From: an uncultured Oscillibacter sp.
Lineage (GTDB): Bacteria > Bacillota > Clostridia > Oscillospirales > Oscillospiraceae
Direction of reading: 5' to 3'
DNA length: 64,000 bases
NCBI RefSeq assembly: GCF_910584465.1
Contig: NZ_CAJUBK010000002.1
Coordinates: 62,001-126,000, forward strand
In this document: in pieces, positions 1 through 8,111 of the stretch
Layout: each line of letters opens with the position of its first letter
Position numbering within the stretch: position 1 is the first letter of the stretch
Notes under the pieces: model-generated
Seen by the model: the letters and a program-made list of their open reading frames with translations, nothing else
Database searches by the model: none
Told to the model about the DNA's origin: nothing
Program-made: the position numbers and the translations under genes

Positions 1-353
1 ACGCCTACTTCGAGTGCATCCACGAGATGAAGCTGATCATCGACCTCATCAACAAGGGCGGCGTGGCCATGATGAACTACTCCATCTCCGACACGGCCGA
101 GTACGGCGAGTACGTCTCCGGCCCCCGGGTCCTGCCCTATGAGGAGACCAAGAAGAACATGAAGGCCGTGCTGACGGACATCCAGGACGGCGTCTTCGCC
201 GGGAAGTGGATCGCCGAGAACAAGAACGGGCGGACCTTCTTCAACTCCAAGCGCCGCCAGCTGGCCCGGCACCAGATGGAGCTCGTGGGCGCGGAGCTGC
301 GCAGGAACATGCTCTGGGGCGACGACACCGACCCCGATACCGCCTCCAACTGA
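1..353 (+). CDS. ilvC: Ketol-acid reductoisomerase, C-terminal part (5' end outside window)
   Basis: This is the last ~117 residues of ketol-acid reductoisomerase, the NADPH- and Mg-dependent second step of branched-chain amino acid synthesis. The frame is open from base 3 (AYFECIHE...), so the gene begins upstream of the window. The C-terminal knotted domain is recognisable by ECIHEMKLIIDLI, which carries the metal-binding glutamates, by SISDTAEYGEYVSGPRV, and by the NGRTFF..RR tail. An intrinsic terminator follows within 20 bases of the stop. Assignment is by recognition of strongly conserved family sequence; the N-terminal Rossmann domain cannot be checked here. Confidence 0.95.
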   Translation, partial: AYFECIHEMKLIIDLINKGGVAMMNYSISDTAEYGEYVSGPRVLPYEETKKNMKAVLTDIQDGVFAGKWIAENKNGRTFFNSKRRQLARHQMELVGAELRRNMLWGDDTDPDTASN

Positions 354-370
354 CCGCGTTGCTTCGGAAA

Positions 371-396
371 GCGCCGCCTCCCCGGGCGGCGTTTTT
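371..396 (+). terminator. Intrinsic terminator after ilvC
   Basis: A GC-rich hairpin (GCGCCGCC / GGGCGGCG, loop around TCCCC) is followed directly by five T. It lies just after the ilvC stop and before the next gene. Confidence 0.75.
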
Positions 397-461
397 CGAA
401 CAAGGCTGGACTGACCTATGCGGGGACGTATCCGGAGGCCCCGCGAGAAAGGACTGACGAT

Positions 462-1766
462 ATGGACCGTATCCTTCCCCACCTCGTCCTCTACAGCGCC
501 CTGGGCGAGGACAGCATCCTGGTCCGGCTGGCGGAGATCGTCCGGGACAGCAAGGACGGCGGCGCCAAGGAGGTGCTGCTCCAGCGGACCTACGCCCAGG
601 TCAAGCGCCTCCTGGACCTGGGCACCGTCTGCGGCTTCGACGAGGACCTCTGGCAGTGCTACCTCACCTGGGTGCTCATGACCAACGACAATTCCTTCAC
701 CCGCACCTGTGAGCGGGTGGGGGCCACGGAGGGCGGCAGCGTGAACCGCTTCGCCGAGAACGACTTCGCCGTCTTTTACCAGCTCTTCCACTACGACTTC
801 TCCAACCTGGAGCAGTACCTGCTCACGGACTGCTTCTCGATCCTGACCAACTATCGCGCCATCCCCAAACGGGAGCGGACCTATAACCGGGACGTCAGCG
901 ACCAGGTCCGCACCCTCCGCAGGGCCCTGGCCGGCGCGGCGGACGGGCGGGAGATGTTCCGCCTGGTGACGGAGTACTATAAGCAGTACGGCTACGGCGT
1001 GTTCGCCATGAACCGGGCGTTCCGTATCCGGCGGGGGCCCGCCGGGCTGGAGTTCCTGCCCATCAGCAACGTGGACGGCGTGCGCCTGGAAGATCTTTTG
1101 GGCTATGAGCTCCAGAAGAAGGAGCTCCGCCGGAACACGGAGGCGTTCCTCGCCGGGAAGCACGCCAACAACGTCCTGCTCTACGGCGACGCGGGCACCG
1201 GGAAATCCACCAGCGTCAAGGCCCTCATCAACGAGTATTACGACCGCGGGCTCCGGATGATCGAGATCTACAAGCACCAGTTCGGGGAGCTGTCCCACAT
1301 CCTGGCCAAGATCAAAGACCGGAACTACCGCTTCATCATCTTCATCGACGACCTCTCCTTCGAGGAGAACGAGGTGGAGTACAAGTTCCTCAAGGCCGTC
1401 ATCGAGGGCGGCGTGGAGACCCGGCCGGAGAACGTGCTGATCTACGCGACCTCCAACCGGCGCCACCTCATCCGGGAGACCTGGAACGACCGCACAGACG
1501 TGGAGCGCCACGGGGACATCCACCGCTCCGACACCATGGAGGAAAAGCTCTCCCTGGCCGCCCGGTTCGGCGTCACCATCAACTACAACGCGCCCACGCC
1601 CAAGGAGTTCCAGGCCATCGTCAAGGCGCTGGCGGCGCGGCAGGGCGTGGAGATGGACGAGGAGGAGCTGATGGTCAAGGCCAACGCCTGGGAGGTCCGG
1701 CACGGCGGCTTCTCCGGACGGACGGCCCAGCAGTTCGTCCACTACCTGGAGGGCCTGGAGGGATGA
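462..1766 (+). CDS. DUF815-family P-loop ATPase
   Basis: A 434-aa ATP-binding protein that I recognise as the DUF815 (AAA-like) family; its cellular role is not established. The first ~200 residues are an alpha-helical region without clear motif. The ATPase core then shows Walker A GDAGTGKST near residue 245 and a Walker B-like FIIFIDDLSFEENE near residue 290. A sensor-type IYATSNRRHL, followed by RETWNDR, is typical of the family. The start has AGAAAGGA ahead of it. The next gene overlaps by four bases (ATGA), suggesting translational coupling. No promoter is obvious in the short gap after the ilvC terminator. Confidence 0.85.
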   Translation: MDRILPHLVLYSALGEDSILVRLAEIVRDSKDGGAKEVLLQRTYAQVKRLLDLGTVCGFDEDLWQCYLTWVLMTNDNSFTRTCERVGATEGGSVNRFAENDFAVFYQLFHYDFSNLEQYLLTDCFSILTNYRAIPKRERTYNRDVSDQVRTLRRALAGAADGREMFRLVTEYYKQYGYGVFAMNRAFRIRRGPAGLEFLPISNVDGVRLEDLLGYELQKKELRRNTEAFLAGKHANNVLLYGDAGTGKSTSVKALINEYYDRGLRMIEIYKHQFGELSHILAKIKDRNYRFIIFIDDLSFEENEVEYKFLKAVIEGGVETRPENVLIYATSNRRHLIRETWNDRTDVERHGDIHRSDTMEEKLSLAARFGVTINYNAPTPKEFQAIVKALAARQGVEMDEEELMVKANAWEVRHGGFSGRTAQQFVHYLEGLEG

Positions 1767-2182
1767 AGGTCCTGGTCAGCGCCTGCCTCCTGGGGGAGGA
1801 CTGCAAATACAGCGGCGGGAACAATCGAGACGAGAGGGTCCTGGCGTTCCTCCGGGACCACGAGGCGGTCCCCGTCTGCCCGGAGGTCCTGGGGGGACTG
1901 CCCGTCCCCCGTCCCCCGGCGGAGATCGTGGACGGCGTGGTGACGGCCCGGGACGGCCGGGTCGTGGACGCGGAGTTCCGCCGGGGCGCGGCCCTGGCCC
2001 TGGAGCGGGCCAGGGAGGAGGGGGCCGGGCTGGCCATCCTCCAGCCCCGGAGCCCCAGCTGCGGCGTGCGGCAGATCTATGACGGCACCTTCTCCGGGCG
2101 GAGGATCGACGGGCAGGGCGTGTTCGCCAGGCTGCTGCTGGAGAGCGGCTTTTCGGTGATGGAGCCGGAGGACCTTGCCTGA
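1763..2182 (+). CDS. DUF523 family protein
   Basis: A 139-aa protein matching the DUF523 family in full length. Conserved blocks visible are VSACLLGEDCKYSG at the N-terminus with two cysteines, CPEVLGGLPVPRPPAEI around residue 40, and LQPRSPSCGVRQIYDGTFSG near residue 95. The conserved cysteines suggest metal or iron-sulfur binding, but the biochemical function of the family is not known to me. It starts inside the last codons of the DUF815 ATPase gene with a four-base overlap, so both are probably one transcript. Confidence 0.85.
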   Translation: MKVLVSACLLGEDCKYSGGNNRDERVLAFLRDHEAVPVCPEVLGGLPVPRPPAEIVDGVVTARDGRVVDAEFRRGAALALERAREEGAGLAILQPRSPSCGVRQIYDGTFSGRRIDGQGVFARLLLESGFSVMEPEDLA

Positions 2183-2200
2183 AAAGCCCGCGGCCGGGGA

Positions 2201-2229
2201 TTGCGGAGCATCCCGCCGTATGGTATAAT
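2201..2229 (+). promoter_or_regulatory. SigA-type promoter for the siroheme cluster
   Basis: TTGCGG (2201-2206), 17-base spacer, TATAAT (2224-2229) with an extended -10 TGG just before it. It lies 56 bases upstream of the reductase start and can drive the collinear genes to 7953. Confidence 0.75.
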
Positions 2230-2284
2230 CATCTGAAAAACCTCCGCCTCACGGCGGGATCCAAGGAAGGAAGGTCGGCGCGCG

Positions 2285-3829
2285 ATGATGGATCGAAAAT
2301 GGCTCCAGACGTACCGGGAGGAGATCGAGGCTTTCTCCGGGAAGATCGGCGAGTTCCAGGAGGGCAAGATCGCGAAGAAGGACTACAAGGGCTATTCCGG
2401 CGGCATGGGCAGCTATGCCCAGCGGGACCAGACGAAGCACATGCTGCGCCTGCGGATACCCGGGGGCCGCCTGAGCGCGGAGAGGCTGAAGTTCCTGGCC
2501 GAGACCGTGGAAAAGTACGGCGTCCGGAGGCTGAAGCTGACCACCTGCGAGACGGTGCAGCTCCACGACCTCCCGGCGGAGCAGGTGCCCGCCATCATGG
2601 AGGAGGCCATCGCCTGCGGCATCATCTGCCGGGGCGGCGGCGGGGACAACCCCCGCAACGTCATGTGCAGCCCCCTGTCCGGCGTGCAGGAGGGGGAGGC
2701 GTTCGACCCCACCCCCTATGCCGAGGCGGTGACCGAGTACCTGCTCTCCATCTGCCGGGACATCCACATGCCTCGGAAACTGAAGATCGCGTTTTCCAAC
2801 GGCGTGGACGACAGCGTCCACAGCGCCTTCCGGGACATGGGCTTCCAGGCCCGGAGGGACGGGACCTTCTCCCTGCGCATCGCCGGGGGGCTGGGGGCCT
2901 CCGGACAGCGCATGGGCGTGCTGGTGGACGAACACGTCCAGCCCAGGGAGGTCCTCTATTACGTCAAGGCCATGGTGGACACCTTCTGCCGGCACGGCAA
3001 TTATGAGAACCGGGCCAAGGCCCGGACCCGCTTTATGCAGGACACCCTGGGCCCCGACGGGCTCAAGGAGGCGTTCCTCAGGAACGTGGCGGACTTGAAG
3101 GCCCGGGGCGGGCTGGAGATCCGCAGCCTGGAGGCCCTGGCGGACGTCTGCGGGGGCGGCGGGACCCTGGACCACCCCCGGGCCATCCGGCAGAAGCAGC
3201 CGGGGCTGTACGCCGTGGAGTACCACCCCATCGGCGGCGTGCTGCCGGCGGAGAAGCCCGCGGAGCTGTACGCCGCGATCGAGGGCCTTTGCAACGCGGA
3301 GTGCCGGGTGGGGCCGGACGAGACCCTGTATGTCATCAACCTCCCCGCGGCCCAGGCGGAGGAGGTCCTGGCCGTCACGGAAGACGGCGCGGAGACGGAG
3401 TTCGAGCACAGCGTGGCCTGTATCGGCGCGACGGTCTGCCAGCAGGGCGTCCGGGACAGCCAGGGGCTGCTCCAGGCCGCCGTCCGGGCGGTCCGGGAGG
3501 CGGGCATTCCCGACGGGGCCCTGCCCCGGATCTGCGTCTCCGGCTGTCCCTCCAGCTGCGCCGCCCATCAGGCGGGGGCCATCGGCTTCCAGGGCTGTGT
3601 GAAGCCCGTGGACGGCAAGCCCCGGCCCGCGTTCAAGATCTTCCTGGGCGGGAGCGGCGCCCTGGGCGCGGCCCGCTTCGGCGAGGCCGGGCCGGCGATC
3701 CTGGAGGAGGACGTCCCCGCCCTGCTGGTGGAGCTGGGCCGGGCCGCTTCCGCCGCCGGACAGGGCTGGGCCCAGTGGTCCGAGGCCCATGCCGGGGAAC
3801 GGGACGCCATCATCGCCAAGTACGCCTGA
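2285..3829 (+). CDS. Siroheme/4Fe-4S nitrite or sulfite reductase
   Basis: A 514-aa member of the nitrite/sulfite reductase hemoprotein family, which reduces sulfite to sulfide or nitrite to ammonia by six electrons in the cytoplasm. It has the duplicated ferredoxin-like half and siroheme half. Cluster and siroheme ligands are visible as ACIGATVC (Cys379, Cys385) and CVSGCPSSC (Cys417, Cys421, with an extra Cys425). The N-terminal RLKLTTCETVQLHDL block is the usual substrate-side motif. The following genes encode a metal-type importer and siroheme synthase, so this looks like a self-contained siroheme enzyme module. Sulfite versus nitrite cannot be decided from sequence alone; no flavoprotein electron-donor subunit is adjacent, so ferredoxin is a likely donor (inference). 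Confidence 0.9.
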   Translation: MMDRKWLQTYREEIEAFSGKIGEFQEGKIAKKDYKGYSGGMGSYAQRDQTKHMLRLRIPGGRLSAERLKFLAETVEKYGVRRLKLTTCETVQLHDLPAEQVPAIMEEAIACGIICRGGGGDNPRNVMCSPLSGVQEGEAFDPTPYAEAVTEYLLSICRDIHMPRKLKIAFSNGVDDSVHSAFRDMGFQARRDGTFSLRIAGGLGASGQRMGVLVDEHVQPREVLYYVKAMVDTFCRHGNYENRAKARTRFMQDTLGPDGLKEAFLRNVADLKARGGLEIRSLEALADVCGGGGTLDHPRAIRQKQPGLYAVEYHPIGGVLPAEKPAELYAAIEGLCNAECRVGPDETLYVINLPAAQAEEVLAVTEDGAETEFEHSVACIGATVCQQGVRDSQGLLQAAVRAVREAGIPDGALPRICVSGCPSSCAAHQAGAIGFQGCVKPVDGKPRPAFKIFLGGSGALGAARFGEAGPAILEEDVPALLVELGRAASAAGQGWAQWSEAHAGERDAIIAKYA

Positions 3830-3844
3830 GGCGCGATCTTATGA

Positions 3845-3883
3845 CAGGGGAGGAGACGAGCCCGGGGCCCGCCGCCTCCCCTG
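3845..3883. other. Intergenic hairpin between reductase and binding-protein genes
   Basis: CAGGGGAGG pairs with CCTCCCCTG across a GC-rich 21-base loop, just before the lipoprotein gene. There is no U-tract, so it may be an mRNA stability or processing element rather than a terminator. Confidence 0.35.
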
Positions 3884-3904
3884 TTCGACGGGAGAGGATA
3901 TGGG

Positions 3905-4846
3905 ATGGAACGTATCTGCATACTGCTGGCGCTCGTGCTGGCCCTGACCGCCTGCGGCGAAGCCCTGCCGGACGCCGGCGGGGAGCCGCGGCCCCCCGCC
4001 GGGGACGCCGTCTCCTTCACCGACGACCTGGGCCAGGACTTCCGGCTGGAGCCGCCCCAAAGGGTGGCGGCGATGATCGGCAGCTTTGCCGACATCTGGT
4101 GCCTGGCGGGAGGGAAGGGGTCCCTCATCGCGGCGGCGGGGGACGCCTGGACCTCCTTCGACCTGGGGCTGGGGGAGGACGTGGCGGATCTGGGGGCCGT
4201 CAAGGAGCCGAACCTGGAGGTCCTGCTGGCGGCGGAGCCGGATCTGATCCTGGCCAGCGTCAACACCGCCGCCGATCTGGAGCTCCGGGATACCTTCGCC
4301 CAGGCGGGCATCCCCGCCGCCTACTTCGAGGTGGACGGCTTCGGCGACTACCTCCGGATGCTGGAGGTCTGCACCCGCCTCACCGGGTGTACGGGGAATT
4401 ACCGGACTTACGGTGCGGACATCCAAGAGCAGGTGGACGCCGCCGTCCGGCGGCAGGACGGCTCCGCCCCGAGGGTCCTCTACATCCGGGCCGCCGGGAG
4501 CGGCTGCAAGGCCAAGGGCAGCGAGGGCAGCGTCCTGGGAGAGATGCTGGCGGACCTGGGCTGCGTCAACATCGCCGACGGCGGGGGGCTGCTGGAGGAC
4601 CTGAGCCTGGAGGGGATCATCGCCGGGGATCCGGACTATATCTTCGTCGTCTTCCAGGGAGCGGACGCCTCTGCCGCCTCCGCCGCTCTGAGTGCCTCGC
4701 TGCTGTCCGATCCCGCCTGGGACAGCCTCCGGGCGGTGGAGGAGGGGCGTTGCATCACCCTGGACCACCGGCTCTACAACCTCAAACCGAACGCCCGCTG
4801 GGGGGAAGCCTATGAGATGCTCGCGGACATCCTGTATCCCAACTGA
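3905..4846 (+). CDS. ABC transporter substrate-binding lipoprotein (FecB/BtuF type)
   Basis: A 313-aa exported lipoprotein of the periplasmic-binding-protein 2 family that captures ferric siderophores, heme or corrinoids. The signal peptide ends in a lipobox LTAC, so Cys17 is the expected lipid anchor. Mature features are the two-lobed fold cues SFTDDLGQDFRLEPPQRV, AVKEPNLEVLLAAEPDLIL and ILYP at the end. A purine-rich site GAGAGGAT sits before the chosen ATG. It overlaps the permease start by 35 bases. Its place between a siroheme enzyme and siroheme synthase suggests it brings in iron, or a tetrapyrrole, for that pathway; the ligand is inference. Confidence 0.88.
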   Translation: MERICILLALVLALTACGEALPDAGGEPRPPAGDAVSFTDDLGQDFRLEPPQRVAAMIGSFADIWCLAGGKGSLIAAAGDAWTSFDLGLGEDVADLGAVKEPNLEVLLAAEPDLILASVNTAADLELRDTFAQAGIPAAYFEVDGFGDYLRMLEVCTRLTGCTGNYRTYGADIQEQVDAAVRRQDGSAPRVLYIRAAGSGCKAKGSEGSVLGEMLADLGCVNIADGGGLLEDLSLEGIIAGDPDYIFVVFQGADASAASAALSASLLSDPAWDSLRAVEEGRCITLDHRLYNLKPNARWGEAYEMLADILYPN

Positions 4847-5846
4847 ATCCGTCCTCCCGGCCCTGGCCCTGCTGGCGGCGCTGTCCGCCCTGCTGAGCCT
4901 GTGCCTGGGGGCGGTGCCCGTGGCCCCGGGGGAGGTCCTGGCCGCGCTGCTGGGGAGGGGGAGCGGCGTGTCCGCCCAGATCGTGCTGCTGGCCCGCCTG
5001 CCCCGGACCTGCGGCTGTCTCCTGGCGGGGGCGGCGCTGGCGGCGTCGGGGACCATCATCCAGGGCGTGCTGGGCAACCCTCTGGCGGCGCCCAATGTCA
5101 TCGGCGTCAACGCCGGGGCGGGACTGCTGACGGCCCTGTGCGCCGCCCTCTGGCCCTCCCGGACGGAGGCGGCGCCTTTGGCGGCGTTCCTGGGGGCCCT
5201 GGGCGGCGTGCTGCTGGTGCTGTTCATCGCCCAGCGGACCGGCGCGTCCCGGATGACCCTGGTCCTGGCGGGCGTGGCGGTGTCCGGCATGTTCAGCGCG
5301 GGCATCGACGCCGTGCTGACCTTCTTCCCCGACGCGCTGAACGGCTACACGGATTTCCGGGTGGGCGGCGCGGCGAACCTGTCCATGGCACGGGTGGCCC
5401 CGGCCTCCTGGGCGATCCTGGCGGCGTTTTTGCTGGCGTTGTCCCTCTCCGGGGAGATGGACGTGCTGCTTCTGGGGGAGGAGACCGCCCGGAGCCTGGG
5501 GCTCCCGGCCCGGCGGCTGCGGCTGGTGCTGCTGGCCGCGGCGGCGGCGCTGGCGGGGGCGGCGGTGAGCTTCGTGGGGCTGCTGGGCTTCGTGGGGCTC
5601 ATCGCGCCCCACATCGCCCGGCGGCTGGCGGGGGAGGACAGCTCCGCCCGGCTGCTGCTGGCCGCCGCCCTGGGCGGGGCGGCGCTGCTGACGCTGTGCG
5701 ACGTCCTGGCCCGGACGCTGTTCGCCCCCTACGAGCTGCCGGTGGGAGTGGTGCTGTCCCTGCTGGGCGGGCCGTTCTTCCTCTGGCTGCTGCTGCGCCA
5801 GCGGCACGGCCCCGGGCGGCGGCGGAAGGAGGCGGGCCATGCTTGA
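4812..5846 (+). CDS. FecCD-family ABC transporter permease
   Basis: A 344-aa integral membrane permease with about ten hydrophobic segments, length typical of the FecCD/BtuC family. Family blocks are RLPRTCGCLLAGAALAASG, IIQGVLGNPLAAPNVIGVNAG and, near the end, FVGLLGFVGLIAPHIARR followed by ELPVGVVLSLLGGPFF. The ATG at 4812 is chosen because GGGGAAG precedes it; this makes a 35-base overlap with the binding-protein gene. The C-terminus overlaps the ATPase gene by 8 bases. It should form the channel of the importer encoded by 3905-6609. Confidence 0.9.
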   Translation: MRCSRTSCIPTESVLPALALLAALSALLSLCLGAVPVAPGEVLAALLGRGSGVSAQIVLLARLPRTCGCLLAGAALAASGTIIQGVLGNPLAAPNVIGVNAGAGLLTALCAALWPSRTEAAPLAAFLGALGGVLLVLFIAQRTGASRMTLVLAGVAVSGMFSAGIDAVLTFFPDALNGYTDFRVGGAANLSMARVAPASWAILAAFLLALSLSGEMDVLLLGEETARSLGLPARRLRLVLLAAAAALAGAAVSFVGLLGFVGLIAPHIARRLAGEDSSARLLLAAALGGAALLTLCDVLARTLFAPYELPVGVVLSLLGGPFFLWLLLRQRHGPGRRRKEAGHA

Positions 5847-6609
5847 AGCGCGGCGCGTCTCGGCGGGCTATCCGGGCCGGGCGGTGCTGGAGGACGTGTC
5901 CCTGGCGGTCCGGCCGGGGGAGCTCCTGGTCCTCCTGGGCCCCAACGGCTGCGGGAAGAGCACGCTGCTGCGGACCCTCTCGGGCCTCCTGCCCGCCCTG
6001 GGCGGGGAGGTCCTGCTGGACGGGGAGCCGCTGGGGGAGCACGGCCCCCGGCAGACCGCCCGGAAGGTCGCCTATCTCCCCCAGTCCCGGGCGGTGCCCA
6101 GCATCACCGCCCGGCGGATGGTCCTCCACGGCCGCTTCCCCTACCTCTCCTATCCCCGGCGCTACCGCCGGGAGGATCACGAGGCCGTGGAGCGGGCCCT
6201 GGCGGCGGCGGACGCGCTGGACCTGGCGGACCGGCCCCTGCCGGAGCTGTCCGGGGGCCAGCGGCAGAAGGTCTATCTCGCCATGGCCCTGGCCCAGGAG
6301 ACGGAGATCATCCTGATGGACGAGCCCACCACGTACCTGGACATCCGGCACCAGCTGGAGGTCCTGGCCCTGGCCCGCCGTCTGGCGGCGGAGGGCCGGG
6401 CCGTGGCGCTGGCGCTCCACGATCTGTGCCTGGCCCTGTCCATGGCGGACGAGACCGCCGTACTGGACGGGGGCCGTCTGGCGGCCCTGGGGGCCCCGGA
6501 GGAGATCTATCGGAGCAAGGTCTTGGAGCGGGTCATGGGCATACGGCTGGAGCGCGCCGCCGGACCGGATGGGTGGCGGTATTCCTGCAGACTGCCGGAG
6601 GAGGGCTGA
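5839..6609 (+). CDS. FecE/BtuD-type ABC transporter ATP-binding protein
   Basis: A 256-aa ATPase subunit of the preceding importer. Walker A GPNGCGKST is at residues 34-42, the signature LSGGQRQK near 138, and Walker B IILMDEPTTYLD near 155, with an H-loop histidine in ALALHDLC. The TTYLD after the Walker B glutamate is typical of siderophore/cobalamin ATPases. The ATG overlaps the permease end, and only three bases separate its stop from the siroheme synthase gene, so the whole set is one operon. Confidence 0.92.
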   Translation: MLEARRVSAGYPGRAVLEDVSLAVRPGELLVLLGPNGCGKSTLLRTLSGLLPALGGEVLLDGEPLGEHGPRQTARKVAYLPQSRAVPSITARRMVLHGRFPYLSYPRRYRREDHEAVERALAAADALDLADRPLPELSGGQRQKVYLAMALAQETEIILMDEPTTYLDIRHQLEVLALARRLAAEGRAVALALHDLCLALSMADETAVLDGGRLAALGAPEEIYRSKVLERVMGIRLERAAGPDGWRYSCRLPEEG

Positions 6610-6612
6610 GGG

Positions 6613-7953
6613 ATGGCATACTTCCCGTTTTTCGTGGATCTGGAGGGCCGGGAGGGCCTGATCGTAGGCGGCGGGGCCGTGGCCGCGCGCAAGGTGCGCA
6701 AGCTCCTGCCCTACGGTCCCCGGCTCACCGTGGCCGCGCCGGAGATCCGGCCGGAGATCGAGAGCGCGCCGGGGACGGTCCTCCTTCGCCGGGCGTTCGA
6801 GCCCGCCATGCTGGAGGAGAAGTTTTTCGTCATCGCCGCCACGGGCGACCGGGCGGTGGACCGGGCCGTGGCCGCCCTCTGCCGGGAGCGGGGGATCCTG
6901 GTCAACGCGGCGGACGATAAGGAGCACTGCGGCTTTTTGTTCCCCGCCCTGGTGAAGCGGGGGGATCTGTCCGTCGGCATCTCCACCGCCGGGACGAGCC
7001 CCAGCGCCGCCGTCTGGACGAAGGAGCGGATCGCCGCCGGGATACCGGAGGAGTTCGGGGCGCTGCTGTCCTATCTGGGGGCCCTGCGCCCGGTGGTCCG
7101 GGAGCGGGTGGCGGACGAGGGACGGCACGCGGGGATCTTCTCCCGGCTGTTCCGCGTCTGCCTGGAGACGGGCTTCCCCTTGGGGGAGGAAGCGCTGGCG
7201 GCGGTGCTGGAGGGCGCGCCCCGGACCGGCAGGGTCAGCCTGGTCGGCGCGGGCTGCGGCGCGGCGGACCTGATCACGGTCCGGGGCCTGCGGCGGCTGG
7301 AGAGCTGTGACGCGGTGGTCTATGACGACCTCCTGTCCCCGGACCTGCTGGACGCCGCCCCGGAGGGGGCCGAGCGGATCTATGCCGGCAAGCGCCGGGG
7401 CCGTCATTCCATGGCGCAGGAGGAGATCGGCGCCCTGCTGATCGCCAAGGCCCGGGAGGGGAAGGCCGTCGTCCGCCTCAAGGGAGGGGACCCCTTCGTC
7501 TTCGGCCGGGGCGGGGAGGAGGCGCTGGCCCTCCAGGCCGCGGGGATCGAGTGGGAGTATGTCCCCGGCGTCACCTCCGCCGTGGCGGCGCCCGGCTGGG
7601 CGGGGATGCCCGTCACCCACCGGGGCGTGAGTCGGAGCGTCCACATCGCCGCCGCCCACACGGCGGACACGGCGGACGGCCTGCCCGCCTGCCTGGAGGA
7701 GCTGGCCCGCCTGCCGGGGACGCTGGTGTTCCTCATGGGCCTGTCCCAGCTGGAGGCGCTGGCCCGGCGGCTGATGGAGGCCGGGGTCCCGCCGGAGGTC
7801 CCCGCCGCCGTGATCTCAGGCGAAAACGCCCCCCGGCCCATGGCGGTCCGGGGGACGCTGGGGGACATCGCGGGGAAGGCCCGGGAGGCCGGGGCGGAGG
7901 CCCCCGCCGTCATCGTGGTGGGCGGCACGGCGGGGATGGACCTGCGCGCCTAG
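6613..7953 (+). CDS. cysG: Fused siroheme synthase: precorrin-2 dehydrogenase/ferrochelatase plus SUMT
   Basis: A 446-aa bifunctional enzyme making siroheme from uroporphyrinogen III. Residues 1-200 are the Met8/CysG-N type NAD-binding dehydrogenase-ferrochelatase (MAYFPFFVDLEGREGLIVGG with the GGGAVAARK nucleotide loop). Residues ~205-446 are an S-adenosylmethionine uroporphyrinogen-III C-methyltransferase with VSLVGAGCGAADLITVRG, VVYDDLL, RLKGGDPFVFGRGGEE and YVPGVTSA. This domain order is the CysG arrangement. It closes the operon with the reductase and importer and supplies the reductase cofactor. Upstream tetrapyrrole genes are not in the window. Confidence 0.92.
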   Translation: MAYFPFFVDLEGREGLIVGGGAVAARKVRKLLPYGPRLTVAAPEIRPEIESAPGTVLLRRAFEPAMLEEKFFVIAATGDRAVDRAVAALCRERGILVNAADDKEHCGFLFPALVKRGDLSVGISTAGTSPSAAVWTKERIAAGIPEEFGALLSYLGALRPVVRERVADEGRHAGIFSRLFRVCLETGFPLGEEALAAVLEGAPRTGRVSLVGAGCGAADLITVRGLRRLESCDAVVYDDLLSPDLLDAAPEGAERIYAGKRRGRHSMAQEEIGALLIAKAREGKAVVRLKGGDPFVFGRGGEEALALQAAGIEWEYVPGVTSAVAAPGWAGMPVTHRGVSRSVHIAAAHTADTADGLPACLEELARLPGTLVFLMGLSQLEALARRLMEAGVPPEVPAAVISGENAPRPMAVRGTLGDIAGKAREAGAEAPAVIVVGGTAGMDLRA

Positions 7954-8111
7954 GCCCGGTCCGGGGGATGCCGGGGCGCCCGGGCGGCGGAGCGTTCCCC
8001 GCCGCCCTGGGCGCGCCCTCGCCGCCGGGCGGCGGACAGCCTGCGGGGATCGGCCCCGACCGGCGGGGAGGCCCCTCGCCGCCGGGCATCCCGCGGGCCT
8101 TCGAGCGGGGC

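Noticed and set aside
2249..7659. Very long open frames on the minus strand opposite the siroheme operon
   Set aside because: Gly/Pro/Arg/His-rich mirror frames of GC-rich coding DNA, with no ribosome sites and no family pattern; the plus-strand genes are unambiguous.
7954..8111. GC-rich repeats (GCCGCCGGGC) between the siroheme operon and MATE gene as a mobile repeat
   Set aside because: Short, irregular GC hairpins between convergent genes; does not share boxes with the composite repeat family.
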